Assembly: GCA_900544375.1 (NCBI GenBank)
Contig: UQUZ01000006.1
Location: forward strand, 1 to 64,000
Length of the DNA: 64,000 nucleotides
Reading direction: 5' to 3'
DNA from: an uncultured Oscillospiraceae bacterium
Lineage (GTDB): Bacteria; Bacillota; Clostridia; Oscillospirales; Acutalibacteraceae
Shown: positions 31,691 through 40,126 of the stretch, one piece after another
Layout: each line of letters starts with the position of its first letter
Numbering within the stretch: the first letter of the stretch is position 1
Notes under the pieces: model-generated
Told to the model about the DNA's origin: nothing
The model's database searches: none
Seen by the model: the letters and a program-made list of their open reading frames with translations, nothing else
Position numbers and translations under genes: made by a program

Positions 31691-33100
31691 ATGGCAGAGC
31701 AGAAAAAAATGAAGCTCAACTATAAGCTGACGTTCCTGATCGGATTCGGTTTTATGGCGAGCTCGATTGCCTGGTCGGTTTACAATGCCTATGTTCCGCC
31801 GATTTTGGACGAAATGCTGTCCGCCTCCCCAACAGTGGCGGGCATTGCGGAAAAACTGCCGTGGCTTGCCACACTGTTCGGCGGCACGGATGTTGTTGGC
31901 GCGGGTGTTGTGGGCGGCTTAATCGGTGCGATCATGGTCATCGATAATGTGTTCGGCGTTATTTTTCAGCCGCTGTTCGGCAAAATTTCCGACCGGACGC
32001 ACAGCCGTTTGGGTAAGCGCAGGCCGTACCTGCTGTTTGGTATTCCGGCCGCGGCGTTGTTTTTCATCCTGATCCCGCGCATGCCGTATATCTGGACGCT
32101 GATGCTGTGCGTGATCTGCTTTAACCTGATTATGTCGCTTTGGCGCTCTCCGGTGGTCGCGTTAATGCCCGATTTGACGCCGCCTTCCCTGCGCAGCGAG
32201 GGCAATGCCGTGATCAATTTGATGGGTGGCCTCGGCACCCTGCTCGGCATGGGCAGCGGCATGATCGTGATTGCCATTATGACGCTTTTTATGGGCTCAA
32301 AGCCTGCAACGGATGCAGAGCGCCCCTATGTGTTTATCTTTACGGCGGTTGTCATGCTGATCTGCCTGCTGGTGGTCATGCTCACCGTCAAGGAGCCGGA
32401 TAGCCGCCTGAAAAAAACGGCCGAGGCAAACATGGCGGCAGAAGCCAAAAGGGAAGAAAAACAAAAGCTGAAGGATTTGAAGCTGCCGAAGGAGAAAAAA
32501 CGCAGCCTAGTTTTCATGCTGTTGACGCTGTTCTTCCTCTTCAACGGCTCTGATACTATTCAAACCTTCTTTACGCTCTTTGCGAAAAAAGAGCTTGGTA
32601 TTGACACGGCAACGGCAACGATCCTGATGGGTGTGTTTGCGCTCTCATTGATGATTTTTGCAATTCCTGCCGGAAAGCTGGGCCAAAAGATCGGCCGAAA
32701 GAAAACGATTCTGATTGGTTTGGGCGGGGCGCTGCTGCTGTTTACCCTGTTCTTCTTGACTAAGGAGATGCCCAGCTTCCAGAAGGTGATGATCTTTATT
32801 GCGCTCATTGGCGGCGGCGCTTGCGTGGCGCTTGTCAATATCAATACGCTGCCCGTTGTTCTGGATATCGGCACGCCTGAGCAGGTGGGCACCTTCACCG
32901 GATATTATTACACAGCCACCTTCTCCGCCTCTATCGTCGGCCCGATCCTGTGCGGTACGCTCTGTGGCTCGACGAGTTATTGGTCTCTCTTTATTTACTG
33001 CCCGATTGCGTTCGCTCTTGCCTTCCTGTGCATGACGCAGGTGCGCCATGGCGAAGCGGATCCCAATGCGCAGGCGCCGGATGTAGAGCTGGAGGCCTGA
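31691..33100 (+). CDS. MFS transporter, GPH/SLC45-like sugar symporter
   Basis: 469 residues, 12 predicted membrane helices. The loop after helix 2 reads QPLFGKISDRTHSRLGKRRPYLL, the D-R-T-x-S-R-x-GKRRPY pattern of GPH and sucrose/SLC45-type symporters. A basic/Glu-rich central loop (about 245-275) divides the two halves. The likely substrate is a di- or oligosaccharide or glycoside with a cation. AAGGAA is 8 nt before ATG 31691. Monocistronic. Confidence 0.85.
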   Translation: MAEQKKMKLNYKLTFLIGFGFMASSIAWSVYNAYVPPILDEMLSASPTVAGIAEKLPWLATLFGGTDVVGAGVVGGLIGAIMVIDNVFGVIFQPLFGKISDRTHSRLGKRRPYLLFGIPAAALFFILIPRMPYIWTLMLCVICFNLIMSLWRSPVVALMPDLTPPSLRSEGNAVINLMGGLGTLLGMGSGMIVIAIMTLFMGSKPATDAERPYVFIFTAVVMLICLLVVMLTVKEPDSRLKKTAEANMAAEAKREEKQKLKDLKLPKEKKRSLVFMLLTLFFLFNGSDTIQTFFTLFAKKELGIDTATATILMGVFALSLMIFAIPAGKLGQKIGRKKTILIGLGGALLLFTLFFLTKEMPSFQKVMIFIALIGGGACVALVNINTLPVVLDIGTPEQVGTFTGYYYTATFSASIVGPILCGTLCGSTSYWSLFIYCPIAFALAFLCMTQVRHGEADPNAQAPDVELEA

Positions 33101-33473
33101 GCTCTTTCCTAAGTGCATATAAAGGGGGATATTGCAAAATGCCTTGTGTTTTGCAATATCCCTCAGTTTGTCGAAAAAGAATCACCGATTGGCCAAAAGG
33201 CGCAAAGGCAATTGAGAAGTTTTTTGGGGACCATTTTTATATTTGTATTTATAAATTGCTTTCATCATAGGCAATGCTGCATATAGCTGCCGGTTCAGGC
33301 GGATGATTCGTCACTTTTGTGCGCCCGAACCCAACGGCTTTTCTCATGACGATTTTCCGCAATGAACGTTTTGCAACTCGCCCTTTTTCAACGTTGATAG
33401 AAGAATAACAGGGCATGTGGAAACGAAAGCGTTTCCACATGCCCTGTTGTACAAACAGTTGCATTGCAATGGC
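33101..33473. other. Gene-free stretch between convergent genes
   Basis: Two hairpins only: GGGATATTGCAAAA / TTTTGCAATATCCC at 33126-33162 (after the MFS gene, weak T-tract) and the 17-bp perfect CAGGGCATGTGGAAACG stem at 33409-33446. Between them, 33170-33400 shows no gene, repeat or RNA I can support. Confidence 0.6.
33409..33446 (-). terminator. Terminator of the 33474-34061 gene
   Basis: A 17-bp perfect stem with a 4-nt loop. On the minus strand it is followed by TTATTCTT. Confidence 0.7.
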
Positions 33474-34061
33474 TTAACAAACCTCAGCAAACTGAATTTC
33501 ACCGATGAGCCCGCGAATTTTTCGCGTGACATATTGATAAACACGCGCGCCTAGATCGGCCAAAGCCTGATCTTCCTCCGCCCCGCACAGCATGGCAAAC
33601 GTAGCGCCAATGTTTTCATCCGCCTTCCCACTATGGCGCAGGGCGAGATAATAAAAGCTGAACGCAGCTCCATTGGAGATCGTATCGTAAAAACCCGGAT
33701 CATCCTCAATCAGCTTATCGTACAGCGCATTGGCCGCAGTGGTGGCAAGCAAAGGCGTGGGGGTATACAGGTGCAAACAGGATTCTGCGATAAAGATCAG
33801 AAGAATGCGGATTTGGCACATAATATCGGGGGCAGGGAGGGGATCGCCCAGCAGGCGGGAAAGGTCGAGGCTATCCGCATCTGCGGAATCCGGGGCAAGA
33901 GCAGCCATGCGGATTCCAAGCTGCTTGGCACGCTCTGAGTTGCCGTTGAGCCTCTGCCGTTTCATTTCTTCTGCCAGCGCCTGCACCTCGGCTCCGTCAG
34001 TAGAATCCGGCTCTTCCTTCACGCCAAATATTTTCATGTCACTGTCATCAAATGTGTTCAT
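33474..34061 (-). CDS. Conserved-looking cytoplasmic protein of unknown function
   Basis: 195 residues; no signal peptide. An acidic N-terminus (MNTFDDSDMKIFGVKEEPDS) is followed by an all-helical pattern, with AEEMKRQRLNGNSERAKQLGIRMAAL as a likely amphipathic helix and a hydrophobic core segment MCQIRILLIFIAESCLHLY. ATG 34061 follows AGGCAGGAAC. It lies 60 nt downstream of the PHP phosphoesterase gene and is probably co-transcribed. I do not recognise the family with confidence. Confidence 0.7.
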   Translation of the reverse strand: MNTFDDSDMKIFGVKEEPDSTDGAEVQALAEEMKRQRLNGNSERAKQLGIRMAALAPDSADADSLDLSRLLGDPLPAPDIMCQIRILLIFIAESCLHLYTPTPLLATTAANALYDKLIEDDPGFYDTISNGAAFSFYYLALRHSGKADENIGATFAMLCGAEEDQALADLGARVYQYVTRKIRGLIGEIQFAEVC

Positions 34062-34121
34062 GATCGTGTTCCTGCCTTTCGCAGAGATGAAGTTTGCACA
34101 AGATCCCCTCAAAAATGGGGA

Positions 34122-35000
34122 TTAAACTGCTTTTTCCGCCGAAATAGCCGCTTTCTTTTGCAGGCGGCGTTGTTTTGCCTTATAGTTAAGCAGCTCCGTG
34201 ATTTGTTCGTCAGGAGTGAGGCACTCGCCAAGCTTTGTCAGGCGGGAATTATACATGCCGTGAAAGTCGCTGCCGCCGGTCATTAGCAGATGATGCTCAC
34301 GCGCTGTGCGCTGAAGGCGGCTGACCGTTTCTGCGTTTGCTGTTGGATGCCAAACCTCTACGCCATCCAGCCCAAGCCCAATTAGCTCATCCAAAAGGTC
34401 AAAGCTGTCATAAAAGGCAGGGTGGGCCAGCACGGCGATGCCGCCGGCCTCGTGAACTGCCGCCAGCACTTCGCGTACATCTGGAAAGGAGGGCTCAACG
34501 CTGATGCAATTTGGGCTGTTGGAGGAAAATAAATCGTGATAAAGCTCCCCAAAAATCGTGTGCGTATAGCCGCATTCCATCAGAGCGTGCGCGATGTGCT
34601 GCTTAAAAATATTGGTGGAGCCCGAGGCGCATTTTAACACAAATTCTGGCGTAATGGGGAAGCGTTTGGCTGCTTTCAAAATCATATACTGCCCCGCTTT
34701 TCTGCGTGAAAGGGAGTTCCGGCGGCATAGCCCTTCTAAGCGATCCGGGCTGTCGCTGAGATAGCAGAGCAAATGCGCTCTGCGCTCCCGCTTTGGGTCA
34801 ACGCAGGAAATTTCCACTCCCGGGATCACCTGAACACCATGCCGCTCACCGATGACTTTACCGCGCACCGTTCCGGCAAGGCAATCATGGTCTGTGATGG
34901 CAATGGTTTCGATCTTTAACTTTTTGGCAAGTAGAATTAGGTCCTCAATGCCGAGAGAACCATCTGAAAGCCTGGTATGACAATGTAAATCTCCGCCCAA
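34122..35000 (-). CDS. PHP-domain phosphoesterase
   Basis: 292 residues with the four PHP motifs that bind a trinuclear metal centre: DLHCHTRLSDG (H6, H8), ITDHDCLAG, PGVEIS and the C-terminal SDFHG; LAHPAFY adds another His. The closest functional types are RNase AM/YciV-like 3',5'-nucleotide phosphatases. AAAGGAAG is 6 nt before TTG 35000; no ATG gives a full N-terminal motif. Cytoplasmic. Confidence 0.88.
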   Translation of the reverse strand: MGGDLHCHTRLSDGSLGIEDLILLAKKLKIETIAITDHDCLAGTVRGKVIGERHGVQVIPGVEISCVDPKRERRAHLLCYLSDSPDRLEGLCRRNSLSRRKAGQYMILKAAKRFPITPEFVLKCASGSTNIFKQHIAHALMECGYTHTIFGELYHDLFSSNSPNCISVEPSFPDVREVLAAVHEAGGIAVLAHPAFYDSFDLLDELIGLGLDGVEVWHPTANAETVSRLQRTAREHHLLMTGGSDFHGMYNSRLTKLGECLTPDEQITELLNYKAKQRRLQKKAAISAEKAV

Positions 35001-35367
35001 GATAATCTTCCTTTCACATGCAGACAGCGCAGTGAGCCCAATTTTATTTTTCTTCTATTCCTCTATATTATACGCCCTTTTTTCGGGTGATGCAAGGGGA
35101 GGCGGGCGCGAGAAGCCGGCGAAACGGCAGCTTTATCGTACTTCTTTGGAAATCTGACCGCTAAAAGAGCAAAACAGGATGTTGATGATGCAATCCAAAT
35201 ATTTGGAAATGAGATAGGCATTCACTACATCTGGTTTCACTTCGCGCCGTGAAAAAGCAAGATTCTGAAATGTGGATACGGCAAATCGCCGGGGATAGAT
35301 AAGAAAAACCTGCAATGCGCGAAATGCGCACCGCAGGTGAGGACGGGTGAAATCATAAGGCCGGCTT
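35001..35367. other. Gene-free stretch with one terminator
   Basis: AT-rich up to about 35090. A minus-strand terminator (ACCTGC...GCAGGT with inner TGCGC/GCGCA, then TTTTTCTTA) is at 35303-35338. A 60-codon minus-strand frame at 35133-35315 starts inside that terminator, has no RBS, and is not called. Confidence 0.6.
35303..35338 (-). terminator. Terminator of the effector-binding-domain gene
   Basis: ACCTGCGGTGCGC / GCGCATTGCAGGT stem with a short loop and five T residues on the minus strand. Confidence 0.8.
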
Positions 35368-36066
35368 TTATTCTTTTTCTTTAATCGGTATCAGCAAATC
35401 CATCTGGAATCTGTTTTTATCGAAGTTCTTTAAGTGATACTGATTAAAATAGTTAAAATGCTCCTCCAAAAGACCGTCCATACATTCGGGGTCGCCAAGG
35501 TTGAGCATGAATTTGTCGCTGGCTTCCACCCATGCCCAAAGCCAATGCCATTTTTCAAATTCGCCGAACGTGACGGTATACGCCGCATATAGCCCGCCGG
35601 CATACGCTTTCTTTTGAAACGGCGCTTCCACCGTCATGTTTTCCGGTATTGTTACCCAATGCTCATAACCGTGATCGTCTTCGTTCGATCCATTCGGGTG
35701 GTTGAACCCGTAATGCCGAAAATCAGGTTTGCGTTTCGCTAAGTCCGTTTTTTGCATAAATTCCCGCAGCAAGGCCGTTGCCCTGTCCTCCGGCCTGTTT
35801 CCAACACAGTGGATTGACGCGACAGTTGCAGGCGGCAGATATATGATCCGCACATCCTTGTCGGTCAGCTTGTTCATTTGCTTTGATGCTCTGTGAATTC
35901 TGTTCATCATTTTATTCTCCTTCACATTCCTCTGAATTAGGGAGAGGGATTCGGCAAGTTTCATCGCGGATTTGTCCGTCAGCAGGTTTAGGTTCACGCG
36001 CACGGCGGCGAGTTCTTCGATTTTGGCCACTAAGATTGCGAGAGCCGATTTAGATAGAAGGCGCAT
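35368..36066 (-). CDS. Effector-binding (GyrI-like) domain protein; MerR regulator lacking its HTH
   Basis: The C-terminal 165 residues (KLTDKDVRIIYLPPATVASI ... KPDFRHYGFNHPNG ... LGDPECMDGLLEEHFNYF) form a GyrI/AraC-E-type ligand-binding domain. The first 52 residues (AKIEELAAVRVNLNLLTDKS and onward) resemble the coiled-coil linker of MerR-type regulators, but the winged HTH that should precede it is absent. Only about 280 nt separate this gene from tRNA-Ser, not enough for a normal N-terminus. A strong AAGGAG sits 6 nt before an internal ATG at 35910, so the expressed product may be only the binding domain (180 residues). Likely a truncated regulator or a repurposed stand-alone binder. Confidence 0.65.
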   Translation of the reverse strand: MRLLSKSALAILVAKIEELAAVRVNLNLLTDKSAMKLAESLSLIQRNVKENKMMNRIHRASKQMNKLTDKDVRIIYLPPATVASIHCVGNRPEDRATALLREFMQKTDLAKRKPDFRHYGFNHPNGSNEDDHGYEHWVTIPENMTVEAPFQKKAYAGGLYAAYTVTFGEFEKWHWLWAWVEASDKFMLNLGDPECMDGLLEEHFNYFNQYHLKNFDKNRFQMDLLIPIKEKE

Positions 36067-36312
36067 CCTAATCCACTGGTAAGATAGGATTCGGATGATT
36101 TTTTTGTAGGCGCGTCTGTCCGGCTGAACCGCAGCTATGACCGCGGATCTTCGCCGCTCTGCGCTACTATTATGCCGCTGGTATATTTGCCCTCACGCAC
36201 CGCACGTTGGCATTGAATCCCCACAGAATAAAACACAGATATGTCTTTCGACATATCTGTGTTTTTGCTAAGGTGGGATAAAAAACGCCTTGGCGCTGGA
36301 CGCTTATTTGAC

Positions 36313-36351
36313 AAAAAACCCCGCGGTGCGCGACATGCCCACCGCGGGGTT
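36313..36351 (-). terminator. Terminator of the tRNA-Ser pair
   Basis: AACCCCGCGGT / ACCGCGGGGTT stem followed on the minus strand by TTTTTTGTC, directly after the tRNA 3' end. Confidence 0.85.
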
Positions 36352-36441
36352 GGCGGAGAAGGGGAGACTCGAACTCCCGCGCCGGTTACCCGACCTACGC
36401 CCTTAGCAGGGGCGCCTCGTCACCAACTTGAGTACTTCTCC
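36351..36441 (-). tRNA. tRNA-Ser (GCT)
   Basis: A 91-nt gene read on the minus strand from GGAGAAGTACTC to an encoded CCA. It has the long class-II variable arm of tRNA-Ser, anticodon GCT in CCCCTGCTAAGGG, and the T-loop GTTCGAGTC. Confidence 0.95.
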
Positions 36442-36504
36442 ATGGTAACATCTAAAAAGGATGAAATTGTATATATCAAACGAGAAAGGCTTCGTATCAC
36501 TTTC

Positions 36505-36593
36505 TGGCGGAGAGAGTGGGATTCGAACCCACGGTGCCTTGCGGCACGACGGTTTTCAAGACCGTTCCGTTATGACCACTTCGGTATCTCTCC
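36505..36593 (-). tRNA. tRNA-Ser (TGA)
   Basis: An 89-nt gene read on the minus strand from GGAGAGATACCG to an encoded CCA. Long variable arm, anticodon TGA in GGTCTTGAAAACC, T-loop GTTCGAATC. Transcribed first, 63 nt upstream of tRNA-Ser(GCT). Confidence 0.95.
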
Positions 36594-36674
36594 ATGCGGG
36601 ACGGAAGCTATCATAACACAATTTGCTATGCTTGTCAACAGCTTTTTATGAATTTTTCAAGATCAAAACAGCTT

Positions 36675-36711
36675 GCGCCTGCCCCAACTCACAGACAGGG
36701 CAGGCGCGTTT
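36675..36711. terminator. Hairpin after the 104-residue protein gene
   Basis: GCGCCTGCCC / GGGCAGGCGC stem with a 13-nt loop. The better T-run (GTTTTG) is on + but it lies just after the minus-strand gene. Confidence 0.55.
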
Positions 36712-36721
36712 TGCTTGCTCG

Positions 36722-37036
36722 TTATTCAGCGAGGCGATAGCCGTTGTTGAGCTTGATTTTGCCTAGGAAAGGCACCTTAATCACGCCGTTGAAGGTGTCG
36801 CCTGCGAAAGTCAGCGCAACGTCGATATCCTTGCCGGGCAACATCTCAACATTGGCGATCGCATGTAGTGTGTCATCGTTTTCCTCTTTGATCTCCTTGA
36901 TCTGGAATTCTGGAATCGGGCCATCCATATGAAGCTCGAAGCCATATTCCCCGCCGTTGTCTGTAATGGTGAACTTTACGTCCCCCTTGAAGAACATGGT
37001 GTCTACGTGGCAGCCCCAGTTACCAATACCAATCAT
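36722..37036 (-). CDS. Small cytoplasmic protein of unknown function (104 residues)
   Basis: ATG 37036 has AAAGGAG 8 nt upstream. The sequence is predicted as an all-beta single domain, with alternating strands such as DVKFTITDNGGEYGFELHM, IANVEMLPGKDIDVALTF and NGVIKVPFLGKIKL. No signal, membrane segment or metal motif. The look is of a lipocalin-like or small-ligand barrel, but I recognise no family. Monocistronic, with a long upstream region holding an inverted repeat. Confidence 0.7.
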   Translation of the reverse strand: MIGIGNWGCHVDTMFFKGDVKFTITDNGGEYGFELHMDGPIPEFQIKEIKEENDDTLHAIANVEMLPGKDIDVALTFAGDTFNGVIKVPFLGKIKLNNGYRLAE

Positions 37037-37452
37037 TTTGTTTGCTCCTTTGCATTTGGTTTATATTGCGAACGTGTTGAAATAAGGGGATTTCAACGTT
37101 CGTTACGCGGCTTTGTAAATATATAAAAATTTTATTGGAAAATAGAAAGCGAAAGCAACCAATATAAAATATCGTATAGATAATTCAGCGGTGTTTTGCA
37201 GGTTTCCTGCGGCAGAAAAGTATTCACTGCCAGCGTAGGCGGGTTGACAAAATCTGCCCTGTGCATACATGAATATGCTTGTTAATTTTTCTGATTATAA
37301 CATATTGCGTTTGGAGAACTTGCTAAACATCAGTTGGATTTCAAAAAAATTTTATCATATTTTATTGTAATGAGATTGCATTAATCCGAGTTTATAGTAT
37401 AATTCATTTATAAATGATGAAATTATTCTGAGTGGAATGGGGCTGAAGTATC
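37037..37452. other. 415-base divergent intergenic region
   Basis: Holds an imperfect inverted repeat CGAACGTGTTGAAAT / ATTTCAACGTTCG at about 37069-37102, 35 nt upstream of the 104-residue protein gene, a plausible operator. A promoter for the AraC gene lies at 37376-37403. The middle (37110-37360) is AT-rich and carries nothing else I can name. Confidence 0.5.
37376..37403 (+). promoter_or_regulatory. Promoter of the AraC-type regulator gene
   Basis: TTGCAT (37376-37381), 16-nt spacer, TATAAT (37398-37403). Confidence 0.6.
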
Positions 37453-38682
37453 GTGGGATATAAACAGGCGGTCGAAATGCGTTGGAGAATGGCACGGGAG
37501 AATGCGCTTCTTCTGCGCTCCCTTTCCAGCGTGCCGGTGCGTGCCATCACACGGGCAGGGGAGGAGATGTTCGCTGAGGGCTGGCCAAATCTGCCGGAGG
37601 GCTGCGCAGAGGCTTTGGTGACCCCGCTTTTGCACCGGGAGGATAGCAATTGTCTGCCGCGGCTGCGAACCTCGCCCGTTTTTGGCGCGATGGCCAGCAT
37701 CGGCGTGCGGGAACTTGGGCGTGCGATGGGAACGCTGCTGATTGGGCCTGTGTTCCCAAGCGAGCTCAATGAAACGGCTGTTTCACATATACTGGCTCCT
37801 CTTGAGATAAGCGTGGCGCAGAAAAGTGCCCTGATTGCTTACTACCGCTCTATCCCTGTGCTGGATTGTCGTGCTCTGATTGATGGGGCGATCCTTGCAT
37901 ATAATCAAATGTATGGCGAACATATTATGCTCTCTCAGTTGATGGATCAAAAGCGTCTTTTGCCGGAGGCGCCGTTGGAGCGGGCACGGCCCTTTTTGCA
38001 CCATGAGGAAGAGCCGCGTCTGTTCAGCGAGCGGCTTCAGGAGCGGCTGATGCATTGTGTGCAGGAAGGGGATCCACGGGCGTTGAAGCTTCTCCTACAG
38101 GAACTGCCGCGATGGAATCTTGCCACCTTTGCGCATGAACCGCTGCGTAGCCTGCGCAATCAGATAATCGCCATCGGAGCGCTTGCCTTTCAGGCGGCGG
38201 TGCAGGCGGGGGTAGGCTGGGAGGAGGGCTGTGGTCTCTATGAATATTATATCCTTTTTTGCGAAGAGGTTGGCGAGCAGGAGGCGCTCATCAGCCTGTT
38301 TGCCCGCATGCTGATGGATTTTGCCAGCCGCGTTCAAGCACTTAAACAGGCGAATTATTCCACAACCGTACATTTGTGCATGCAGTATGTGCAGGAGCAC
38401 CTTTATGAACGCATCCGTGTAGAGGAGGCCGCGGCGAGCGTGCAACGCAACCCAAGCTATCTCACACAGCGGTTCCGGCAGGAGACGGGCATGAGCGTCA
38501 CCCAATATATCCAGCAGCAAAAAATTGAGGAGGCAAAGCGCCTGCTGCAAACGCCGGGCAGCGGCAGCATCTGGCTCCAACTGGGCTATTGTGACCAAAG
38601 CCACTTTGACCGTGCGTTTAAAAAGGCCGTGGGCATGACGCCGGGCGCCTTCCGGCAGAAATACCTACGGGCAGATTCGTAA
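37453..38682 (+). CDS. AraC-family transcriptional regulator
   Basis: 409 residues. The C-terminal 100 residues hold two HTH motifs: YERIRVEEAAASVQRNPSYL followed by TQRFRQETGMSVTQYIQQQK, and GSIWLQLGYCDQSHFDRAFKK followed by VGMTPGAFRQKY. The first 290 residues are a helical sensor region, related in layout to two-domain AraC regulators of clostridial sugar and adhesion genes. The start is probably GTG 37453 with a modest RBS; ATG 37477 and 37489 are alternatives. The target is not evident: neither neighbour is a typical catabolic operon. Confidence 0.85.
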   Translation: MGYKQAVEMRWRMARENALLLRSLSSVPVRAITRAGEEMFAEGWPNLPEGCAEALVTPLLHREDSNCLPRLRTSPVFGAMASIGVRELGRAMGTLLIGPVFPSELNETAVSHILAPLEISVAQKSALIAYYRSIPVLDCRALIDGAILAYNQMYGEHIMLSQLMDQKRLLPEAPLERARPFLHHEEEPRLFSERLQERLMHCVQEGDPRALKLLLQELPRWNLATFAHEPLRSLRNQIIAIGALAFQAAVQAGVGWEEGCGLYEYYILFCEEVGEQEALISLFARMLMDFASRVQALKQANYSTTVHLCMQYVQEHLYERIRVEEAAASVQRNPSYLTQRFRQETGMSVTQYIQQQKIEEAKRLLQTPGSGSIWLQLGYCDQSHFDRAFKKAVGMTPGAFRQKYLRADS

Positions 38683-38686
38683 AAGT

Positions 38687-38727
38687 AAAAGGATACACTG
38701 CAAAGTTTTGGCGGCGCATCCTTTTGA
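38687..38727. terminator. Terminator between convergent genes
   Basis: AAAAGGAT / ATCCTTTT stem enclosing a 23-nt loop, lying right after the AraC stop. Confidence 0.5.
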
Positions 38728-38742
38728 TTCCCTCTTGAACGG

Positions 38743-39264
38743 CTAACCTGATTTTTCTGAAAACCGAACGGAAATGGAGACGATGCATTCCCGCAAACGG
38801 CAGCGCAGGCGGGCATGTTTTGGCGTTGCAGCCGCAACCGGCACAACATGCAGCCGATTTTGGCAGGCGATCTTCAGGCAGCGCGCTACATGAAAATCAT
38901 TCGTGACAAAGGCAATGGTTTCTGTTTCATCCCAGCCCTCACGGCTTTCCAACAAGTGTTTGCATAGGGTGAAGTTTTCTGCGGTTGAGCGCGCCTGATC
39001 CTCAATTAAAATCCGCTCCGGAGCGATTCCCTTCGCGCACAGCCCTTTTTGGATGACGGCCGCCTCGCTTGTTTGCTGCCCGGCCCGAAAGCATCCGCCG
39101 CTGGCAACCGCTATGGTTTGCGGATGCAGCTTTAAGTATTGTGCCGCACGGTCAATCCGCGTTTGCAGGAGCTGCGTGGGTTGATCCCCACGCACGGTAC
39201 AGCCCAAGATGAGCAGATATCGGATTTCCGGCCGTTGCAGCGAAGAGGCAGTCTGTTTGTCCAT
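38743..39264 (-). CDS. YdcF/DUF218 family protein
   Basis: 173 residues. YLLILGCTVRGDQPTQLLQTRID, then VASGGCFRAGQQTSEAAVIQKGL, DQARSTAENFTL and FVTNDFHVARC follow the DUF218 pattern, where the conserved acidic and Ser/Thr residues line a nucleotide-like pocket. Unlike SanA/ElyC-type members it has no membrane helices, so it is the short cytoplasmic form. Function in the family is poorly known (envelope or vancomycin phenotypes in some). No RBS is obvious before ATG 39264. Confidence 0.82.
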   Translation of the reverse strand: MDKQTASSLQRPEIRYLLILGCTVRGDQPTQLLQTRIDRAAQYLKLHPQTIAVASGGCFRAGQQTSEAAVIQKGLCAKGIAPERILIEDQARSTAENFTLCKHLLESREGWDETETIAFVTNDFHVARCLKIACQNRLHVVPVAAATPKHARLRCRLRECIVSISVRFSEKSG

Positions 39265-39403
39265 TTTACCGTCCCCATTTCTGAAGAATAAAATCGTTTA
39301 ATTCATCCTATGCCCGCGCACCGTCCATTATGCAGAGAAAAAGCAGAACGGGCGGGGAGGCGCTGCGCCGCCTGTTCCCGCCCGTACAGATTCTGTTGTC
39401 AAG

Positions 39404-39979
39404 TCAGTCCAGTATTTCAGCCATCATGCCGGGCACAGCGCCAGCGGCATTGGATTCATCGGTATCAATATGCATAGCAAGCGCATATTTTTCGCTGACG
39501 CGCACGACAACGTCCCCAAAGACTAGGGAACGCCCATCGGATTCCACCTTAACGGATACAATCTGCTTATCCTGTAAGCCGTATTGCTCAGCGTCAGCCG
39601 GTGTGGCATGGATGTGGCGTTTTGCAATGATAACGCCGTCCTGAAGCTCTACCTCACCCTTTGGGCCGACAATTTTGCAGCCTTCGCTGCCTTTCAGATC
39701 GCCCGATTCACGCACAGGCGGCTTCAAGCCGATAGAACGGGCATCCGTAGCAGAGAGCTCGACCTGGGTTTCCGGGCGGACCGGGCCGAGAATCGATACG
39801 CTGGGGAAACTGCCCTTTGGGCCAATGACCTGGATACGCTCGTTCGTGGCAAACTGGCCGGGCTGGGAAAGGTCTTTTTTATGGGTCAGCTCATAGCCTT
39901 CGCCAAACAGGATGTCGAGCACCCTGCGGCTCAAGTGGGCATGGCGCGCGGAAGTTTCAAGCAATACGCTTTTTTTCAT
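39404..39979 (-). CDS. pduL: Phosphate propanoyltransferase / phosphotransacylase (PduL-type)
   Basis: 191 residues. It catalyses acyl-CoA + Pi to acyl-phosphate + CoA. Two beta-barrel repeats carry the zinc-binding histidines in SARHAHLS (residues 10-17) and AKRHIHATP, plus the C-terminal HIDTDESNAAG. There is no microcompartment targeting peptide and there are no shell genes nearby, so it is probably the housekeeping acetate-forming version that replaces Pta in some Clostridia. TTTGGAGG precedes ATG 39979. Confidence 0.92.
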   Translation of the reverse strand: MKKSVLLETSARHAHLSRRVLDILFGEGYELTHKKDLSQPGQFATNERIQVIGPKGSFPSVSILGPVRPETQVELSATDARSIGLKPPVRESGDLKGSEGCKIVGPKGEVELQDGVIIAKRHIHATPADAEQYGLQDKQIVSVKVESDGRSLVFGDVVVRVSEKYALAMHIDTDESNAAGAVPGMMAEILD

Positions 39980-40126
39980 CGTTTATTTCCTCCAAAAAAT
40001 ACATTTCTTTCTTCCTATTTTACATCAACCGCCGGGAAATAGCAACGTTAAATCTTAGATATCGCTCTACAAATCCCAGCGGATGTGCTATACTGAATGC
40101 ATTCAAAACAGAGGAAAGGCGCTGAG

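Noticed and set aside
35133..35315. 60-codon minus-strand frame
   Set aside because: Begins inside a terminator stem, lacks an RBS, and resembles no family.
36351..36593. tRNA-Ser pair as an integration (att) site
   Set aside because: No integrase, no direct repeat of a tRNA 3' end was found in the flanks, and neighbours are ordinary genes.
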